43,487 nucleotides of DNA from a virus: the IMG/VR virus record IMGVR_UViG_3300044699_000085, positions 1 to 43,487 of that record; one strand, written 5' to 3'. The translations under genes and the position numbers were made by a program. The notes beneath the pieces are model-generated. The model was not told the DNA's origin. It did not search any database and was given only the letters and a program-made list of their open reading frames with translations. Within the stretch, counting starts at the first letter, position 1; the number at the start of each line of letters is the position of its first letter. This document shows positions 32,705 to 43,312 of the stretch, piece by piece.

Positions 32705-32803
32705 GCATCGGCCTCGGCGCAGCAGCCACACCAAGGCGAATAACCTTCCGGGCCGGGACGTACCCACTCTTCCACGGGGAGTGGCGACGTTGGCAGGCGT
32801 GTG

Positions 32804-32837
32804 GTCACCGAGCGCTCCGGTTCGCCGGTTCGGTGAC
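32804..32837 (+). promoter_or_regulatory. Hairpin before the scaffold gene
   Basis: GTCACCGA (32804-32811) and TCGGTGAC (32830-32837) form a perfect 8-base stem with an 18-base loop, 22 bases before ATG 32860. A smaller dyad, CCACTC/GAGTGG, lies at 32764-32784. The gap 32705-32859 shows no gene. Confidence 0.45.
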
Positions 32838-32859
32838 GGAAACCCACAGTGACAATCCG

Positions 32860-33655
32860 ATGAGCGAAACACAGCAACAGCAAGCTACCGACGAACGCGT
32901 CCCGCAGTCGCAGCACGTCCTGCAGAACGAGGAGAACGAGGACGCCACCGTTCCGCTGCAACAGCCGCCGCAACCGGAAGCGCCGGTCGAGAGCGAGGCC
33001 AAGCCCGACGAGCCGGAGGTCGATGAGCGCGAGGAGCTGCTGCGCAAAGAGCGCCGCGCCCACGCCAATCGCGTCGGCCAGATCGTCAAGCAGCGCTACG
33101 CCGAGAAGGCCCGCGCCGATGCGCTGGAGCAGAGGCTGCGCGAGATCGAGCAGCGCCAGGCGCAGTATGACGGCAGCCCGCAGCCGGCGCCGACGCAGGA
33201 GGACATCGACCGGCTGATCGACCAGCGCGCCGCGAGAAACTCGCCATCCAGCAGCACAACGCCCGCGTCGAGGAATGGGACAAGGCGGGCAAGGAATCGT
33301 TCGGCGAGGACAAGTTCAAAGCGGCCTGCGAGACCGTCGCCAACATGTCGTCCGCCGAGCAGCGCCGCATGCTGCTGGCCATCGCGCTGGACGTGGAGGG
33401 CGGCCAGCGGGCGATCATCGAGATGGCGGACGATCCCGAGGAGGCCGAGCGCATCCTGGCGATGCCGCCGCACCGTATGGCGCTGGCTCTGACAAAGCTG
33501 GGCGCCACACCGACACCGGAGCCAAAGCCGGTGTCGAACTACCGCCGCCGATCCGCCCGCCCTCAGGGGGACGCGCGCGCGGCCAACCCGATCCGGAAAA
33601 GGGATCGTGGGATGAGTTCAAGCGCTGGTCAGCCGACATGAACTGGCGCCGCTAA
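32860..33655 (+). CDS. Scaffolding protein
   Basis: About 264 residues with one indel near 33235 and one near 33540. Very acidic, Gln/Pro-rich N-terminus (residues 1-55), a long central coiled coil (REELLRKERRAHANRVGQIV, KARADALEQRLREIEQRQAQ), then helices with MSSAEQRRMLLAIALDVEGG. The basic C-terminus ends DEFKRWSADMNWRR, like coat-binding tails of scaffolding proteins. The position directly before the coat gene fits P22 gp8. Confidence 0.7.
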
Positions 33656-33721
33656 CGCCTACGCCGTGCCTGCCGACTTGCGGCGGCTACCGCATGCATC
33701 CGCGACAGCGGACCTCCGACT

Positions 33722-33835
33722 GAGCGCGTAGATCGCTCTGCGACGGGCGGGAGCAATCCTGCCCGTCCTCAGGTGCCACCTGAGACCCGACTGGAAGCGG
33801 CTTCTTCCTGTGTGCCGAAGAACCCCTCCGGGGGT
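33722..33835 (+). ncRNA. Structured leader of the coat gene
   Basis: Five hairpins follow each other: GAGCG/CGCTC (33722-33738); an 11-base stem closed by a GCAA tetraloop (33742-33767, one G-T wobble); CTCAGG/CCTGAG (33768-33784); TTCTTC/GAAGAA (33802-33822); and ACCCC-TCCG-GGGGT (33822-33835, TCCG being a UNCG-type loop). GNRA and UNCG loops point to a folded RNA. The 222-base gap 33656-33877 contains no gene. Confidence 0.6.
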
Positions 33836-33877
33836 GACGGCCTGCCTCCGAAACGAAGGGATCAGGAATGAGCCACA

Positions 33878-35104
33878 GTGCCCAATACCATCATTACGCC
33901 TACGCTCGTCGTGAGGCGCGCTATCGAACTATTCAGAAACTCCAACGCCTTCCTCCAGATGGTGGATCGCCAATGGCAGGACGAGTTCGGCGGGCCTAGC
34001 GTCGCCGGACAGAAGCCGGGCAGCACCATCCAGATCCGCCTGCCGAATGACTACGTAGCGCGCAGCGGACCCACCGCAGTCCCACAGTCCACAGTTGAAT
34101 CAACGACCGCACTGACGGTCGCGACGCAGACCGGCGTGGATATCGCGTTCTCAATGGCCGAACGCACGATGTCGATACAGGACTACGACGTGCGCGTTAT
34201 CCAGCCGGCGGTCAACGCGCTGGTCGGCAACATCGCCTCCAACATCATGCTCGGCGCCGAGGCGATCCCGAACCTGGTGCATAATGTCGATGGGAGCAAC
34301 AACACACTCACGCCGACGCTGACCACCTGGGCGACCGCGGGCGCGCTGCTCGACAAGCTCTCGACACCACGCAGCCAGCGCCGCGTCGTGCTCGACCCGA
34401 TCACCATGGCGCGCACGGTCAACTCGTTCAGCGGGCTGTTCAACCAGCAGTCCAAGATCGGCCAGCAGTACGAAACGGCGATGATCAAGACCGACGTGCT
34501 GGGCATGGACTGGGCGCAGGACCCAACGGTGCTCACCCACACCACGGGCGCTTACGGCGCACTCGGCACGGTGTCGGGTGCCAGCCAGACCGGCAGCACG
34601 ATCACCACGAGCGCACTCGCCGGGCCGCTGAAGAAGGGCGACATCATCACCTTCCCAGGCGCCTTCGCGGTCAATCGCGTGACCAAGACCACGACGGGGC
34701 AACTGGCGCAGTTCGCGGTGACGGCGGATGTCGCGGGCGGTGCCACCTCGATCCCGATCTACCCGGCGCTGATCCCGGCCAGCGGCGGCAATCCCGTCGC
34801 CTACCAGACGGTCACCGCCTCGCCCACCGCCGGTGGCACCATCGTCTGCCTGACCAACGCGTCCGAAACCTACCGCAACAACTTCATCTTCCATCCGCTC
34901 GCCGTCACCCTGGCGATTGTGCCGATGGAGATGCCGACGCGCGGCGTGGTCGAGAGCTACCGCGAGAGTCAGGACGGCGTGAGCATCCGTCTCATCAGTT
35001 TCTACGACGGCATCAACGACCAGATGATCACCAGGCTCGACGTGCTCTATGGCTGGAAGTGGGTCCGGCCCGAGTGGGCCTGTAGGGTGCCAGATATCCT
35101 CTGA
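33878..35104 (+). CDS. Major capsid protein (P22 coat-like)
   Basis: 408 residues, unbroken, close to P22 gp5 (430). It begins VPNTIITPTLVVRRAIELFR with KPGSTIQIRLPNDYVARSG, then VDIAFSMAERTMSIQDYD, a typical start of the P22 coat/HK97-like fold. A Thr/Ala-rich insertion-type domain lies near residues 220-310 (TTTGQLAQFAVTADVAGGAT), and the end has IRLISFYDGINDQMITRLDV. I use GTG 33878, which is in frame; ATG 33868 is in another frame unless there is an indel. Expressed behind the structured leader. Confidence 0.85.
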   Translation: MPNTIITPTLVVRRAIELFRNSNAFLQMVDRQWQDEFGGPSVAGQKPGSTIQIRLPNDYVARSGPTAVPQSTVESTTALTVATQTGVDIAFSMAERTMSIQDYDVRVIQPAVNALVGNIASNIMLGAEAIPNLVHNVDGSNNTLTPTLTTWATAGALLDKLSTPRSQRRVVLDPITMARTVNSFSGLFNQQSKIGQQYETAMIKTDVLGMDWAQDPTVLTHTTGAYGALGTVSGASQTGSTITTSALAGPLKKGDIITFPGAFAVNRVTKTTTGQLAQFAVTADVAGGATSIPIYPALIPASGGNPVAYQTVTASPTAGGTIVCLTNASETYRNNFIFHPLAVTLAIVPMEMPTRGVVESYRESQDGVSIRLISFYDGINDQMITRLDVLYGWKWVRPEWACRVPDIL

Positions 35105-35131
35105 TCGTTGTTGAGGATACAGGAGAAACCA

Positions 35132-35323
35132 ATGTCAGATACGACACGCAAGGACCACGCGGCGGACGAGCGGGAGCGGCAGCGCCAGGCGGCGCACCAG
35201 ACCTCACAGCCGGCACCACAGGCCGCCACCGACGATGAGATCATGAAAATCCGCAAAGCGGCCGGCGCCATCGCCGAGGTCATCGAGCCGGTGCAGCGCG
35301 TTCGCCAGGAAAGGACCAACTGA
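35132..35323 (+). CDS. Small charged unknown protein
   Basis: 63 residues from ATG 35132 behind aggagaaacc. Very hydrophilic (DHAADERERQRQAAHQTSQP) with one helix, EIMKIRKAAGAIAEVIEP. It follows the coat gene, where small decoration or head-completion proteins occur, but composition suggests a disordered partner. Its stop overlaps the next ATG. Confidence 0.55.
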   Translation: MSDTTRKDHAADERERQRQAAHQTSQPAPQAATDDEIMKIRKAAGAIAEVIEPVQRVRQERTN

Positions 35324-35835
35324 TGCCAAACAACACGGAGCACGAGCGCGAAGAGCAGCGCAAGCGCGAGGAACAGCAGCAGCGCCAGCAGCAGGAGCGC
35401 GACCGCCAGCAGCGCGAGCCGGAGGCGGGGCCGGGCGGCGTCATGCCGCAGCCCAAGCCGGGCGACAAGGTGGCGAACCCGGCACATCCCGAGGCGCCCA
35501 CCGAGGTGCCGCCGGATTATCCGAACGCAGCCGACGTGTTCGGCGAAGGAGCGCCGGGCGCACCCACCGCCTACCCGAAGGTGAAGTTCCACCCGATCTA
35601 TGGCGGCGTGCGCGTCAGCGACGCTTCTGAGGAGGGCCTGCTGCAACCGCCTTATGCGTGGTTCGACAGCGCCGAACTGGCCGACATGGCCCGCACCTAC
35701 ACCGAAGCCGAGCAGGTGCGGACACATAACCAGCTCCGCAAGTTGAAGGAACTGGAGGACGCCGGCCTGCCGGTCGTGAGCAGCAGCGTGCAGGCCGAGG
35801 AAGCTGTGCGCCGCGGCATGGCCGAGCCACTGTAA
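35323..35835 (+). CDS. Unknown head-region protein
   Basis: 170 residues. The first 45 are a Glu/Gln/Arg coiled-coil run (EEQRKREEQQQRQQQERDRQ), then a Pro-rich linker and a globular end, YPKVKFHPIYGGVRVSDASE and PPYAWFDSAELADM. TGATG and TAATG junctions link it to both neighbours. Probably structural or a head-assembly accessory; no family recognised. Confidence 0.55.
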   Translation: MPNNTEHEREEQRKREEQQQRQQQERDRQQREPEAGPGGVMPQPKPGDKVANPAHPEAPTEVPPDYPNAADVFGEGAPGAPTAYPKVKFHPIYGGVRVSDASEEGLLQPPYAWFDSAELADMARTYTEAEQVRTHNQLRKLKELEDAGLPVVSSSVQAEEAVRRGMAEPL

Positions 35836-36608
35836 TGGCCATCCGCACATGCCAGGATCTACTCGCGTCAGTGCTGCGCACCAGCGGCGTGACCGGAGTG
35901 GGCCAGACGCCACTCGCCGAGGACATCACCACCGCGTTTGAATACCTGGTGGAGATGATCGGCATCTGGCAGCGCGAGCGCTTCCTGGCATGGCGGCTGA
36001 CCGAGCAGATCATCCCGAGCACGGGCGCGCAGTCCTACGCGATGCTGGACCGCCCGCCACGGCTCGACAGCGCCTATGCGCGGCTGCTGACCGGCCAGCA
36101 GGTGGCGACCGTCTACAACGCCGGGCCGGTGGATTTCCCGCTCTACCTCATCGACAGCATGGACGAATACAACGAGATCAGCCTGAAGCAGCTCAGCACG
36201 TTTCCGGCTGCCGTCTGGTATTCGCCGGACTATCCGACGAGTTCGCTGTGGTTCTGGCCGATCCCGCCGGCCGGCCAGTTCGATTTGCACGTGTTCTACC
36301 GCGCCGGGCTGCCGACCTACACGGCGCTCACCGATCCGCTGGGCCTGCCGCCGGAGTATGTCGCCGCGGCACGCTACGAGTTGGCGGTGAAGCTGCAGAT
36401 GGAGTACGGGCTACCGGCGCGGCCCGACCATGTGGCGACGCTCATGGGCATCAAGGCGGGCATCCGCGCGGCCAACGCGCATGTGGCGCAACTCAAGGTG
36501 CCCGGCCCGCTGGTGCCCGGCATGGGCGGCACAGGCGGCATCAGCGGGGCTGTGGGGCCGCACCAGAGCGTCATCGTGCTCGATAGCGGCCTGCCGGTGC
36601 TCGGATGA
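35835..36608 (+). CDS. Head-tail adaptor (P22 gp4-like)
   Basis: 257 residues, unbroken. [20 protein letters not shown], then [19 protein letters not shown] and [40 protein letters not shown] and [20 protein letters not shown] follow. This sequence of helices and WFWP strand is typical of the gp4-type tail accessory ring that seals the portal. P22 gp4 is 166 residues; this one has a Gly/Pro-rich C-terminal extension. Confidence 0.75.
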   Translation: MAIRTCQDLLASVLRTSGVTGVGQTPLAEDITTAFEYLVEMIGIWQRERFLAWRLTEQIIPSTGAQSYAMLDRPPRLDSAYARLLTGQQVATVYNAGPVDFPLYLIDSMDEYNEISLKQLSTFPAAVWYSPDYPTSSLWFWPIPPAGQFDLHVFYRAGLPTYTALTDPLGLPPEYVAAARYELAVKLQMEYGLPARPDHVATLMGIKAGIRAANAHVAQLKVPGPLVPGMGGTGGISGAVGPHQSVIVLDSGLPVLG

Positions 36609-37300
36609 GCGGTTCATCCACAGGCTATCCGTGGGAGCCGGGGCAGGTGCTCACCGCCGCGGATCTCAACGCGGCGATTCAGATGCAGGCGGGTCCGTCC
36701 GGGCCGCCAGGGCCACAGGGGCCGGTCGGGCCAATAGGGCCAACGGGCGCCACGGGATTGCAAGGCCCGCCGGGGCCACAGGGCGTGCCAGGCGCCGCCA
36801 GCACGGTGCCGGGGCCAACGGGAGCCACCGGGCCGCAGGGCGTTCCTGGGCCTCCTGGGGCGACCGGCGCGCAGGGTCCGGCTGGCACTCCCGGCGCTAC
36901 GTCGTTCTCCGGCCTGACCGGCAGCGCGACCTACGCACAGTTGCCGCCCGCCGTGCAGCAGGTGCCGATCTCGTTCCCGTTCTCCGGGAAGCCCGCAGCG
37001 GGCGCGCTCGTCAACGTGCCGATGGCGTTCGGCGTGACCGTGCCAGCATCGCTCGCTGGCAGCGTGGTCTACGACACCACCAAGACGACGGCTAATGCGG
37101 CATTCACCGTGAACAAGATCAGCGGCGGCAGCACGACAGCGCTGGGCACCGTCACCATCACCAGCACCTCGAACACGAGCTGCACGCTTGCGGGCGCTGG
37201 TGGCACGCTGAATGCCGGTGACGTGCTGCAGATCGTGGCGCCGACGCAGGATGCCACGCTCGCTGACGTGGGCATCTCGATCCTGGCGAGCCGCGTCTGA
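36605..37300 (+). CDS. Collagen-like virion protein
   Basis: 231 residues, overlapping the adaptor gene by four bases. Residues ~30-98 are G-X-Y triplets ([20 protein letters not shown] and on) with one short break, expected to form a trimeric collagen helix. A short N-terminal part and a beta-rich C-terminal domain flank it ([40 protein letters not shown]). It is probably a fibre or decoration on the capsid or tail. Confidence 0.75.
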   Translation: MSGSSTGYPWEPGQVLTAADLNAAIQMQAGPSGPPGPQGPVGPIGPTGATGLQGPPGPQGVPGAASTVPGPTGATGPQGVPGPPGATGAQGPAGTPGATSFSGLTGSATYAQLPPAVQQVPISFPFSGKPAAGALVNVPMAFGVTVPASLAGSVVYDTTKTTANAAFTVNKISGGSTTALGTVTITSTSNTSCTLAGAGGTLNAGDVLQIVAPTQDATLADVGISILASRV

Positions 37301-37899
37301 TGCCGACGACGTGGAATCCCTCGGACAAGACAGCCGGCACCACACTATCGAATGGTAATCTGACTGTTGTATTCACGGCGACGGGAAACGGTGTCCGGTC
37401 CATCTACAGCGACACGGCTGGAAAGTGGTACTGGGAAGCGACGTACAACTCGGGCAGCTCGCAGTGCATCGGATTTGCCAATGCCAGCGCCGTGTTGAGC
37501 ACGGTCTGGACCACTTCGACCAACGCTGTGGTGGCGTATAACGGTAGTATCGACGTCAATAACGTCTCCCAGAGCGGTGCTGGCTTCACAATTCTCACCG
37601 GCCACACGGTAGCAGTTGCCATCGACCTGGGTGCTCAACGCATCTGGTTCCGTAATGTGACCACCAGCGGCAACTGGAATAACAACGTCGCCAACAATCC
37701 GGCGACAAACGTGGGCGGGCTTAACATAGCAGTGCTTGGCTCTCCGTTGTTCGCACTACTCGCGGGGATTGGCACGGCTAACTGGAGCACCAACTTCGGC
37801 GCCACGACGCTTGTCGGCGCGGTGCCATCCGGCTTTACCGCCGGTTTTGGCCCGGCTGCCGCAGCGGCCACGCAGGCGCGCGTGATGGTGCTGGCGTGA
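37300..37899 (+). CDS. SPRY-domain-like virion protein
   Basis: 199 residues. WYWEATYNSGSSQCIGFANA, then GHTVAVAIDLGAQRIWFRNV and PATNVGGLNI follow the B30.2/SPRY pattern of a beta-sandwich that binds protein or sugar loops. The last 50 residues are Gly/Ala/Thr-rich. Placed among adsorption genes, it may be a receptor-binding or decoration protein. Unbroken frame; the stop overlaps the next GTG (37896). Confidence 0.6.
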   Translation: MPTTWNPSDKTAGTTLSNGNLTVVFTATGNGVRSIYSDTAGKWYWEATYNSGSSQCIGFANASAVLSTVWTTSTNAVVAYNGSIDVNNVSQSGAGFTILTGHTVAVAIDLGAQRIWFRNVTTSGNWNNNVANNPATNVGGLNIAVLGSPLFALLAGIGTANWSTNFGATTLVGAVPSGFTAGFGPAAAAATQARVMVLA

Positions 37900-40592
37900 C
37901 CCGGCTCGCATTGAGCGGCGGCGCTTACGAGGCCCGCAGCGTCATCGCAAGCGCACAGCGGTGCCTCAACCTCTATGCCGAGAGCCGTGCCGACCGGCAA
38001 CCAGAACACCGGCAGCACCGGCCAGGGCGAGCCGGTGCAGTTCGCCTATTACCCGACGCCCGGCTTGCGGCAGCCTCACACCCTGCCGCAGAACGGCGTC
38101 CGCGCCATCAGGCAGGCGACGACCGGCGGTATCTACGCCGTGGCCGGCTCCGGCGTGTATCGCATCGACCCCAGCACCTGGGCCGGCACACTGCTCGGCT
38201 CCATCACCTCCGGCCACCGCACGCCCGTCAGCATGCAGGACAACGGGCTGCAGATGGCGATTGTGGACGGCTCGCCCTATGGCTGGTCCATCGACCTCAC
38301 CAACGACACGTTCGCCGCCATCAGCGATCCCACCGGCATGTTCAGCGGCGCCGACGTGGTGCAGTACCTCGACACCTATCTGTTATTCAACAAGCCCAGG
38401 ACGCCGCAGTTCTATTCGTCCGACAGCCTGAGCCTGAAATTCGACCCGCTGTGGTTCGCCAATAAGCAATCGTTTAGCGATCTGCTGGTGACGCTGGCGG
38501 TGGCCAAGCGCGAGATCTGGCTGCTGGGCGATAGAACGACCGAGGTCTGGTACAACAGCGGCAAGCCGGATTTCACGTTCGAGGAGCAGCCCGGCACATT
38601 CGTGGACCACGGCACCTGCGCGAAATACAGCGCCGCCGTTCACGATAATTCGGTGTTCTGGCTGTCGAAGGACCGGCAGGGCCGCGGCAACGTCGTCCAG
38701 GGCGCCGGCTACCTGACCAAGCGTATCTCCACTCACGCCATCGAGCAGGAAATGGCCGGCTACGAGACGCTCTCGGACGCCATCGGCTTCTGCTACATGA
38801 TGGCCGGCCACGCCTTCTATGTGCTGACCTTTCCCAAGGCGGACAGGACCTGGGTTTACGATATCGTCACCGGCCTGTGGCACGAATGGTGCTGGATCGA
38901 CAGCAACGGCGACGAGCACCGCCACCGCGCCAACTGCTGCTATCCGTGCAACGACACCATCGTGGTCGGCGACTGGCAGAGCGGCAACCTCTATGCGCTG
39001 GACCGCGATGTCTATACGGACGACGAGCGGCCGATCAAACGGGTGCGGGCCTATCCGCATATCATCAACGACGCCGACCGGGTGTTCTATCGGATGTTCG
39101 TGGCCGACCTCGAAACCGGCTGGACACCGCAGGATGCGCTGGTCACCTCAACCGACCGCATCATCACCTGGCTACCGCTGCTCGCGCAGTTCAACAGCAT
39201 GAATGTCGGCGCGATCACCGTCACGACCGGCGGGCCGCTGATCGACTGGGACCGCGATTTCGTCTACATGCTCGGCCAGACCGGCTATCAGAAATACACC
39301 ACCGACCTGGAGACGCAGACGCCGCTGGCGAGCCTGGTGGGAACGCCGACCCGGTTCGTCTTCGGCGCTGACATCGACCCGCTGGGCGGCTATCTGCTGG
39401 TGCAGACCGATCCGGGCAATCCGAACGGCGTGCCGGTCTCCAAGCTCGACCCCGCCACCTTCGCGGTGCTCGACACATTCGGCGTCGTCACCAGCGCCCC
39501 GTCCTATCCAGCGTCCGTCTGGGTCGGACAGTACATCGTCTGCGTGGTCTGCAACGGCGTCAGCTTCGGCTTCCTGAAATCCTCCGTCTCCTCCGGCATC
39601 GTCTCGGCATTCCGCGTGGATACGATGGAGCACGCCGGTTTCTCCCAAGCCGTCGTGAGCGGCAGCACCAACAACCGCGGCTTTATGGTTGCCGGCCAGT
39701 CGGGCGAGAATGCTGCCTCGGTGTTCCTGTCATGGGACGCCACCACGACGATCAAGCCCAGCGTGCCGCTCTATCGCATCGACATCGCCGCCAGCGCCAC
39801 GTCCTACGATCCGGCATCATGGCCCACGACAAATCCCGGCATCACCTGGACCACGGTCGGTACAGTGGCCGTCTCCGCGGTCAATCCGGCCTGGACCGGC
39901 TTCACCGTCCAATCGCTCGGCTACGACCTGGCCGATGGCAACGTCATCTGGATCGTCGGCACGCAGACGGCGGCGGGACGGCTACCACGTCATGAAGCTG
40001 AGCGCGCAGACCGCCGCGGTGCTGTGGAATATCCCCATCGACCCGGTTGGGTGGTGGACCTCGGCAAGTCACGCATCAACGGCTCGCTCTGGATGATCGC
40101 CAATGCCGGCGCTGCTGCCGGCCCGACTTCCTCCTACCGCATCAACACGCTGACCGGCACGATGGAGACGCAGCCGCTGAGCGGCGTGTTCGCCAGCAGC
40201 GGGCCGCACGCGCAGATCACTGACAGCCAGAGCACCCTGATCTTCTACGGCGGCACATTCGCCGACAGCACCGCGTCGCCGATTTCCGGTGGACGGCACC
40301 GCCGATTTCAGCGGCGGCTGGGCGCTGATGGGCGGCCAGACCGTGATCACCGAGACCAAGGCGGTGGCGGACGACAACCTGATCAATCTCGAATGGTCGG
40401 ACGACCGTGGGCACAGCTACGGCAGCCCGGTATCGCAGAGCATCGGCGACCGCGGCGAGTACCGCACCAGCCTGCAGTGGCAGCGGCTCGGGATGTGCCG
40501 CGACCGGGTGTTTCCGGATCAGCTGGTCGGTGCCGCTGCGCACGGCGCTGCAGGGCGCTTTCGTTGACATCAACACAACAGCGAAGACATAG
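37896..40592 (+). CDS. Enlarged P22 gp10-like tail hub protein
   Basis: About 900 residues; P22 gp10 is 472. Start GTG 37896. The N-terminal half has RCLNLYAES, YYPTPGL, DNGLQMAIVDG, FDPLWFANKQSFSDLLVTLA, REIWLLGDRTTEVWYNSG and NVVQGAGYLTKRISTHAIEQ, all standard gp10 motifs, up to INDADRVFYRMFVADLETG. Its usual C-terminus, INLEWSDDRGHSYGSP through GEYRTSLQWQRLGMCRDRVF to LRTALQGAFVD, is found only ~390 residues later (40375-40580). Between them is a beta-propeller-like domain. Indels are near 37985, 39980, 40290 and 40520. Confidence 0.75.
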
Positions 40593-40594
40593 CG

Positions 40595-41358
40595 ATGCCA
40601 CTCCCTCTTGGCCCGCCACGCATCCAGTTCATCGACGCTGACGGGCACCCCTATGTCGGCGGGACCGTGGAGACGCTGATCCCCGGGACCTCAACGCCCA
40701 AGGACACCTGGCAAGACCCGGACAAGGCGGCGGTCAACGACCAACCTGTCGTGCTCGACGCCGCGGGCCGCGCCATCATCCTCGGGTCTGCGGACTACCG
40801 GCTGATCGTGCGCGACGTTGACGGCAACCTGATCTACGACGGCTGGACCTCCACCGGCATTTCCACGATCGCCTGCTGCCGTTCACCACCGCGCCGACGC
40901 TGGCGGATGCGCGCGCCATGCTGGGCATCGACGAGGCGATCCAGGTCGAGACGGATCGTGCGCTGGCTGCGGAAGCCAACCTGCAGACGCAGATCAACGA
41001 CATCATTGCCGGGGACGTTTTCCGGTTCGCTGCAATCGCAGATCGACACCGAGCGGTCGGAGCGCATTGCCGCTGATGCAAACCTGCAGACACAGATCGA
41101 CGCACTGGGCGCGAGCGCGCTCAAGGTGGGCAGCAACGTCACCGACTCGTCGGGCCACATCCGTGTGAACTTCCCGACGCCGTTTCCCAACAGCACCACC
41201 GCCGTGGTGACGCAGCTCATGAACAGCGACCTGAGCGCGGTGTGGCTGTCGGTGAACTACGACGCCAGCGGCTTCGATATCTGGTCGAGCATTCCATTGG
41301 CCGACGACACGGTGCATCCGATCCCGGCCGCCTCTGCTGGATCGCCACCGGGAACTGA
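40595..41358 (+). CDS. Tail fibre/tailspike head-binding protein
   Basis: About 255 residues after indels near 40865, 41020 and 41335. It begins IQFIDADGHPYVGGTVETLI, PGTSTPKDTWQDPDK and VVLDAAGRAIILGSADYRL, the particle-binding domain common to podovirus tail fibres and spikes. A coiled-coil region follows (IQVETDRALAAEANLQTQIN, repeated once). The end is a small beta domain, SGHIRVNFPTPFPNSTTAVV, like fibre-tip domains. Repaired, it ends IATGN-stop at 41356-41358. Confidence 0.7.
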
Positions 41359-41911
41359 ATGACCGTCGCGGCTCAACACGGGCGTGCCCAGCGCGCCGCT
41401 GGTCGATCCGGTCAGCGGGCAGGTCACGCCGGCCTGGCGCGCTTTCCTCATCGCCCTCTACCAGCGCACCGGCGGCGCAGTCGGGCAGTCGACCGACACG
41501 TCCGAAACTGGAGGCGCAGCTTGCGGCTGAGACGGCGGCGCGCAGCACGGCGGACACCGGGCTGGCGACCGGGCTGGCGAGCGAGGCGGCAACACGCGCG
41601 GCGGCCGATACCACACTGAACACCGTGGTGACCCGCGAGGCGACGCTGCGGGCGCGGGCCGACAGCAACGAGGCGACGGCGCGGCAGAATGCCGACGCGC
41701 TGCTGGTGCTGATCTCCGAACTGTGCAGCCGCTGGGCGGCGTGCGACCTGTCGTTCCTGCCGACTGCGGATCCGGGCAACGGCATGCCATGGCTCGACGG
41801 CACGCACATCGCGGTGGGCACGTCGTCGTCGAGCGTGGTCGGCATCGGAAAAGAGGATGGCACCGGGCGCTGGGGCCTGGAGACGGCACTGGCGCGTGGA
41901 CGTGGGGGTGA
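41359..41911 (+). CDS. Coiled-coil tail-fibre component
   Basis: About 184 residues. ATG 41359, then after an indel LNTGVPSAPLVDPVSGQVTP and AWRAFLIALYQRTGG, a motif found at the base of phage fibres. A long coiled coil follows (ETAARSTADTGLATGLASEA and REATLRARADSNEATARQNA) and a short globular end with GNGMPWLDGTHIAVG. The inferred stop is TGA 41909-41911. Probably a connector between tail and fibre tip. Confidence 0.55.
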
Positions 41912-41914
41912 GCA

Positions 41915-42990
41915 TTGGCTGACACTAAAAATCAGTGCGGGCGCCGATCCCGGCACGTTGGCGGCGGACGACAAGCTGCCACTGGCGCGGTCTGCGAGCA
42001 CCACAGCGTATGCCGCGACGATGGCCGAAATCGCCAGCTACGCCAACACGGCATACACGCCGAACTACAGCGCGGCGCCGCCGATCATGGACGGCACGGC
42101 CGCACCCGGCGTGGCGGCAGCGGTCTCGCGCGGCGACCACATCCACCCGTCCGACCTCACCCGCGCACCGCTCGCCTCGCCTACCTTCACCGGTACACCG
42201 GCTGCACCGACAGCAACGGCAGGCACCAACAGCACACAGATCGCGACAACGGCCTATGTTCTGAATGCTGTTACAGGTGGAACCGCCGCCGCTATTCCAG
42301 GCGCCAGCTACGCCGACAACGGCGGACTTCACCATCAACCAGAGGGCCTATACGAGCGGTGCCGCGCTCACCGCCGGGAGCTATGGCCACGACCGATGGA
42401 AGGCCGGCGCGGGTGGCGCGACATACACGTTCGCCGCACCATCAGGGCCGTCCACCAGCATCACCATCACCGCCGGCACATTGCAGCAGATCATAGAAGG
42501 TGGCGCGCTCGCTGGCGGCACTTACACGCTGTCATGGACCGGCACCGCGCAGGGGCGCATCGGCGCCGGGTCGTATGCTGCCTCGCCAGTCAGCGGCAGC
42601 GTTACAGCAGGAGCCAAACACCACCATCGAGTTCAACGCCGGCACATTGTCGCAAGTGAAGTTCGAGCTTGGGTCTTTGGCGACACCTTGGGTCGCGCTG
42701 TCGCCGCAGCAACAGCTCGCCGCCTGCCAGCGGTTCTTCCAGGTCGGTCGCGTAGATTTCCAGGCCAATGCCAGCGCGGGAGGGTGGACCCGCGTTCGCC
42801 AAGGCGGATCTGCCAGTGACTATGCGAGCATTGCCTAACGGTGACAGCGACTGGTGGCACCGCTGACTAACGTCAATACGTTTTCCATAGAACTCTCTGT
42901 CGTTACAGGGCGTCTATGGTAGCGGTTTGACAACTGCCGCTGGTCCCTGGGCTATCAATCCAACCTTTCACCGCCAGCGCGGATTTATAG
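41915..42990 (+). CDS. Distal tail fibre
   Basis: About 357 residues. TTG 41915 gives LADTKIS-AGADPGTLAADD, a usual fibre start, then SRGDHIHPSDLTRAPLASPT and FTGTPAAPTATAGTNSTQIA, TTAYV, a collar-type repeat common in fibres. Beta-rich tip segments follow (NQRAYTSGAALTAGSYGHDR, AGTLSQVKFELG, ALSPQQQLAACQRFF). The frame breaks at 42835, but the downstream text reads FSIELSV and INPTFTASADL to TAG 42988-42990, so I extend it there. Likely receptor-binding. Other indels are near 41932, 42315 and 42612. Confidence 0.65.
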
Positions 42991-42992
42991 CC

Positions 42993-43312
42993 ATGCAGCT
43001 CATCTACACAACCGCAGCGAATACCACGATCCAGGCGACGCTGGACGACAAGGAGAGCCTCGGCAATCTCACCGGCCCTGGCGTGTTCTACGTGCCTACT
43101 GATCCGGCGAATGCCGAATACGCCGAGATCGTCGAGCAGGGTTACATGGTCGAGCCATACGTTGCCGCCGCCGGAGCCAGTGCCGGAGGCCGTGGACCTG
43201 CCGCCGGTGATGCCGACCGACCCGACGCATGCCACGCCCAAGGCATACGGTCGACACCGAGATCGCGGCACTCGCCGCCCGCATCGAGACGCTGGAGGCC
43301 AGGCTCGGGTGA
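42993..43312 (+). CDS. Small unknown protein after the tail fibre
   Basis: About 105 residues from ATG 42993. It begins IYTTAANTTIQATLDDKESL, GNLTGPGVFYVPTDPANAEY, AEIVEQGYMVEPYV, then a Pro/Glu linker and a coiled-coil end, TEIAALAARIETLEARLG. Indels occur near 43160 and 43250. Possibly a fibre chaperone or attachment protein by position. Its stop overlaps the GTG of the sulfotransferase gene. Confidence 0.55.

Noticed and set aside
36679-36888. Leftward Gly/Pro-rich frame opposite the collagen-like gene
   Set aside because: It is the mirror translation of the G-X-Y triplets; it has no start signal and the rightward gene is intact.
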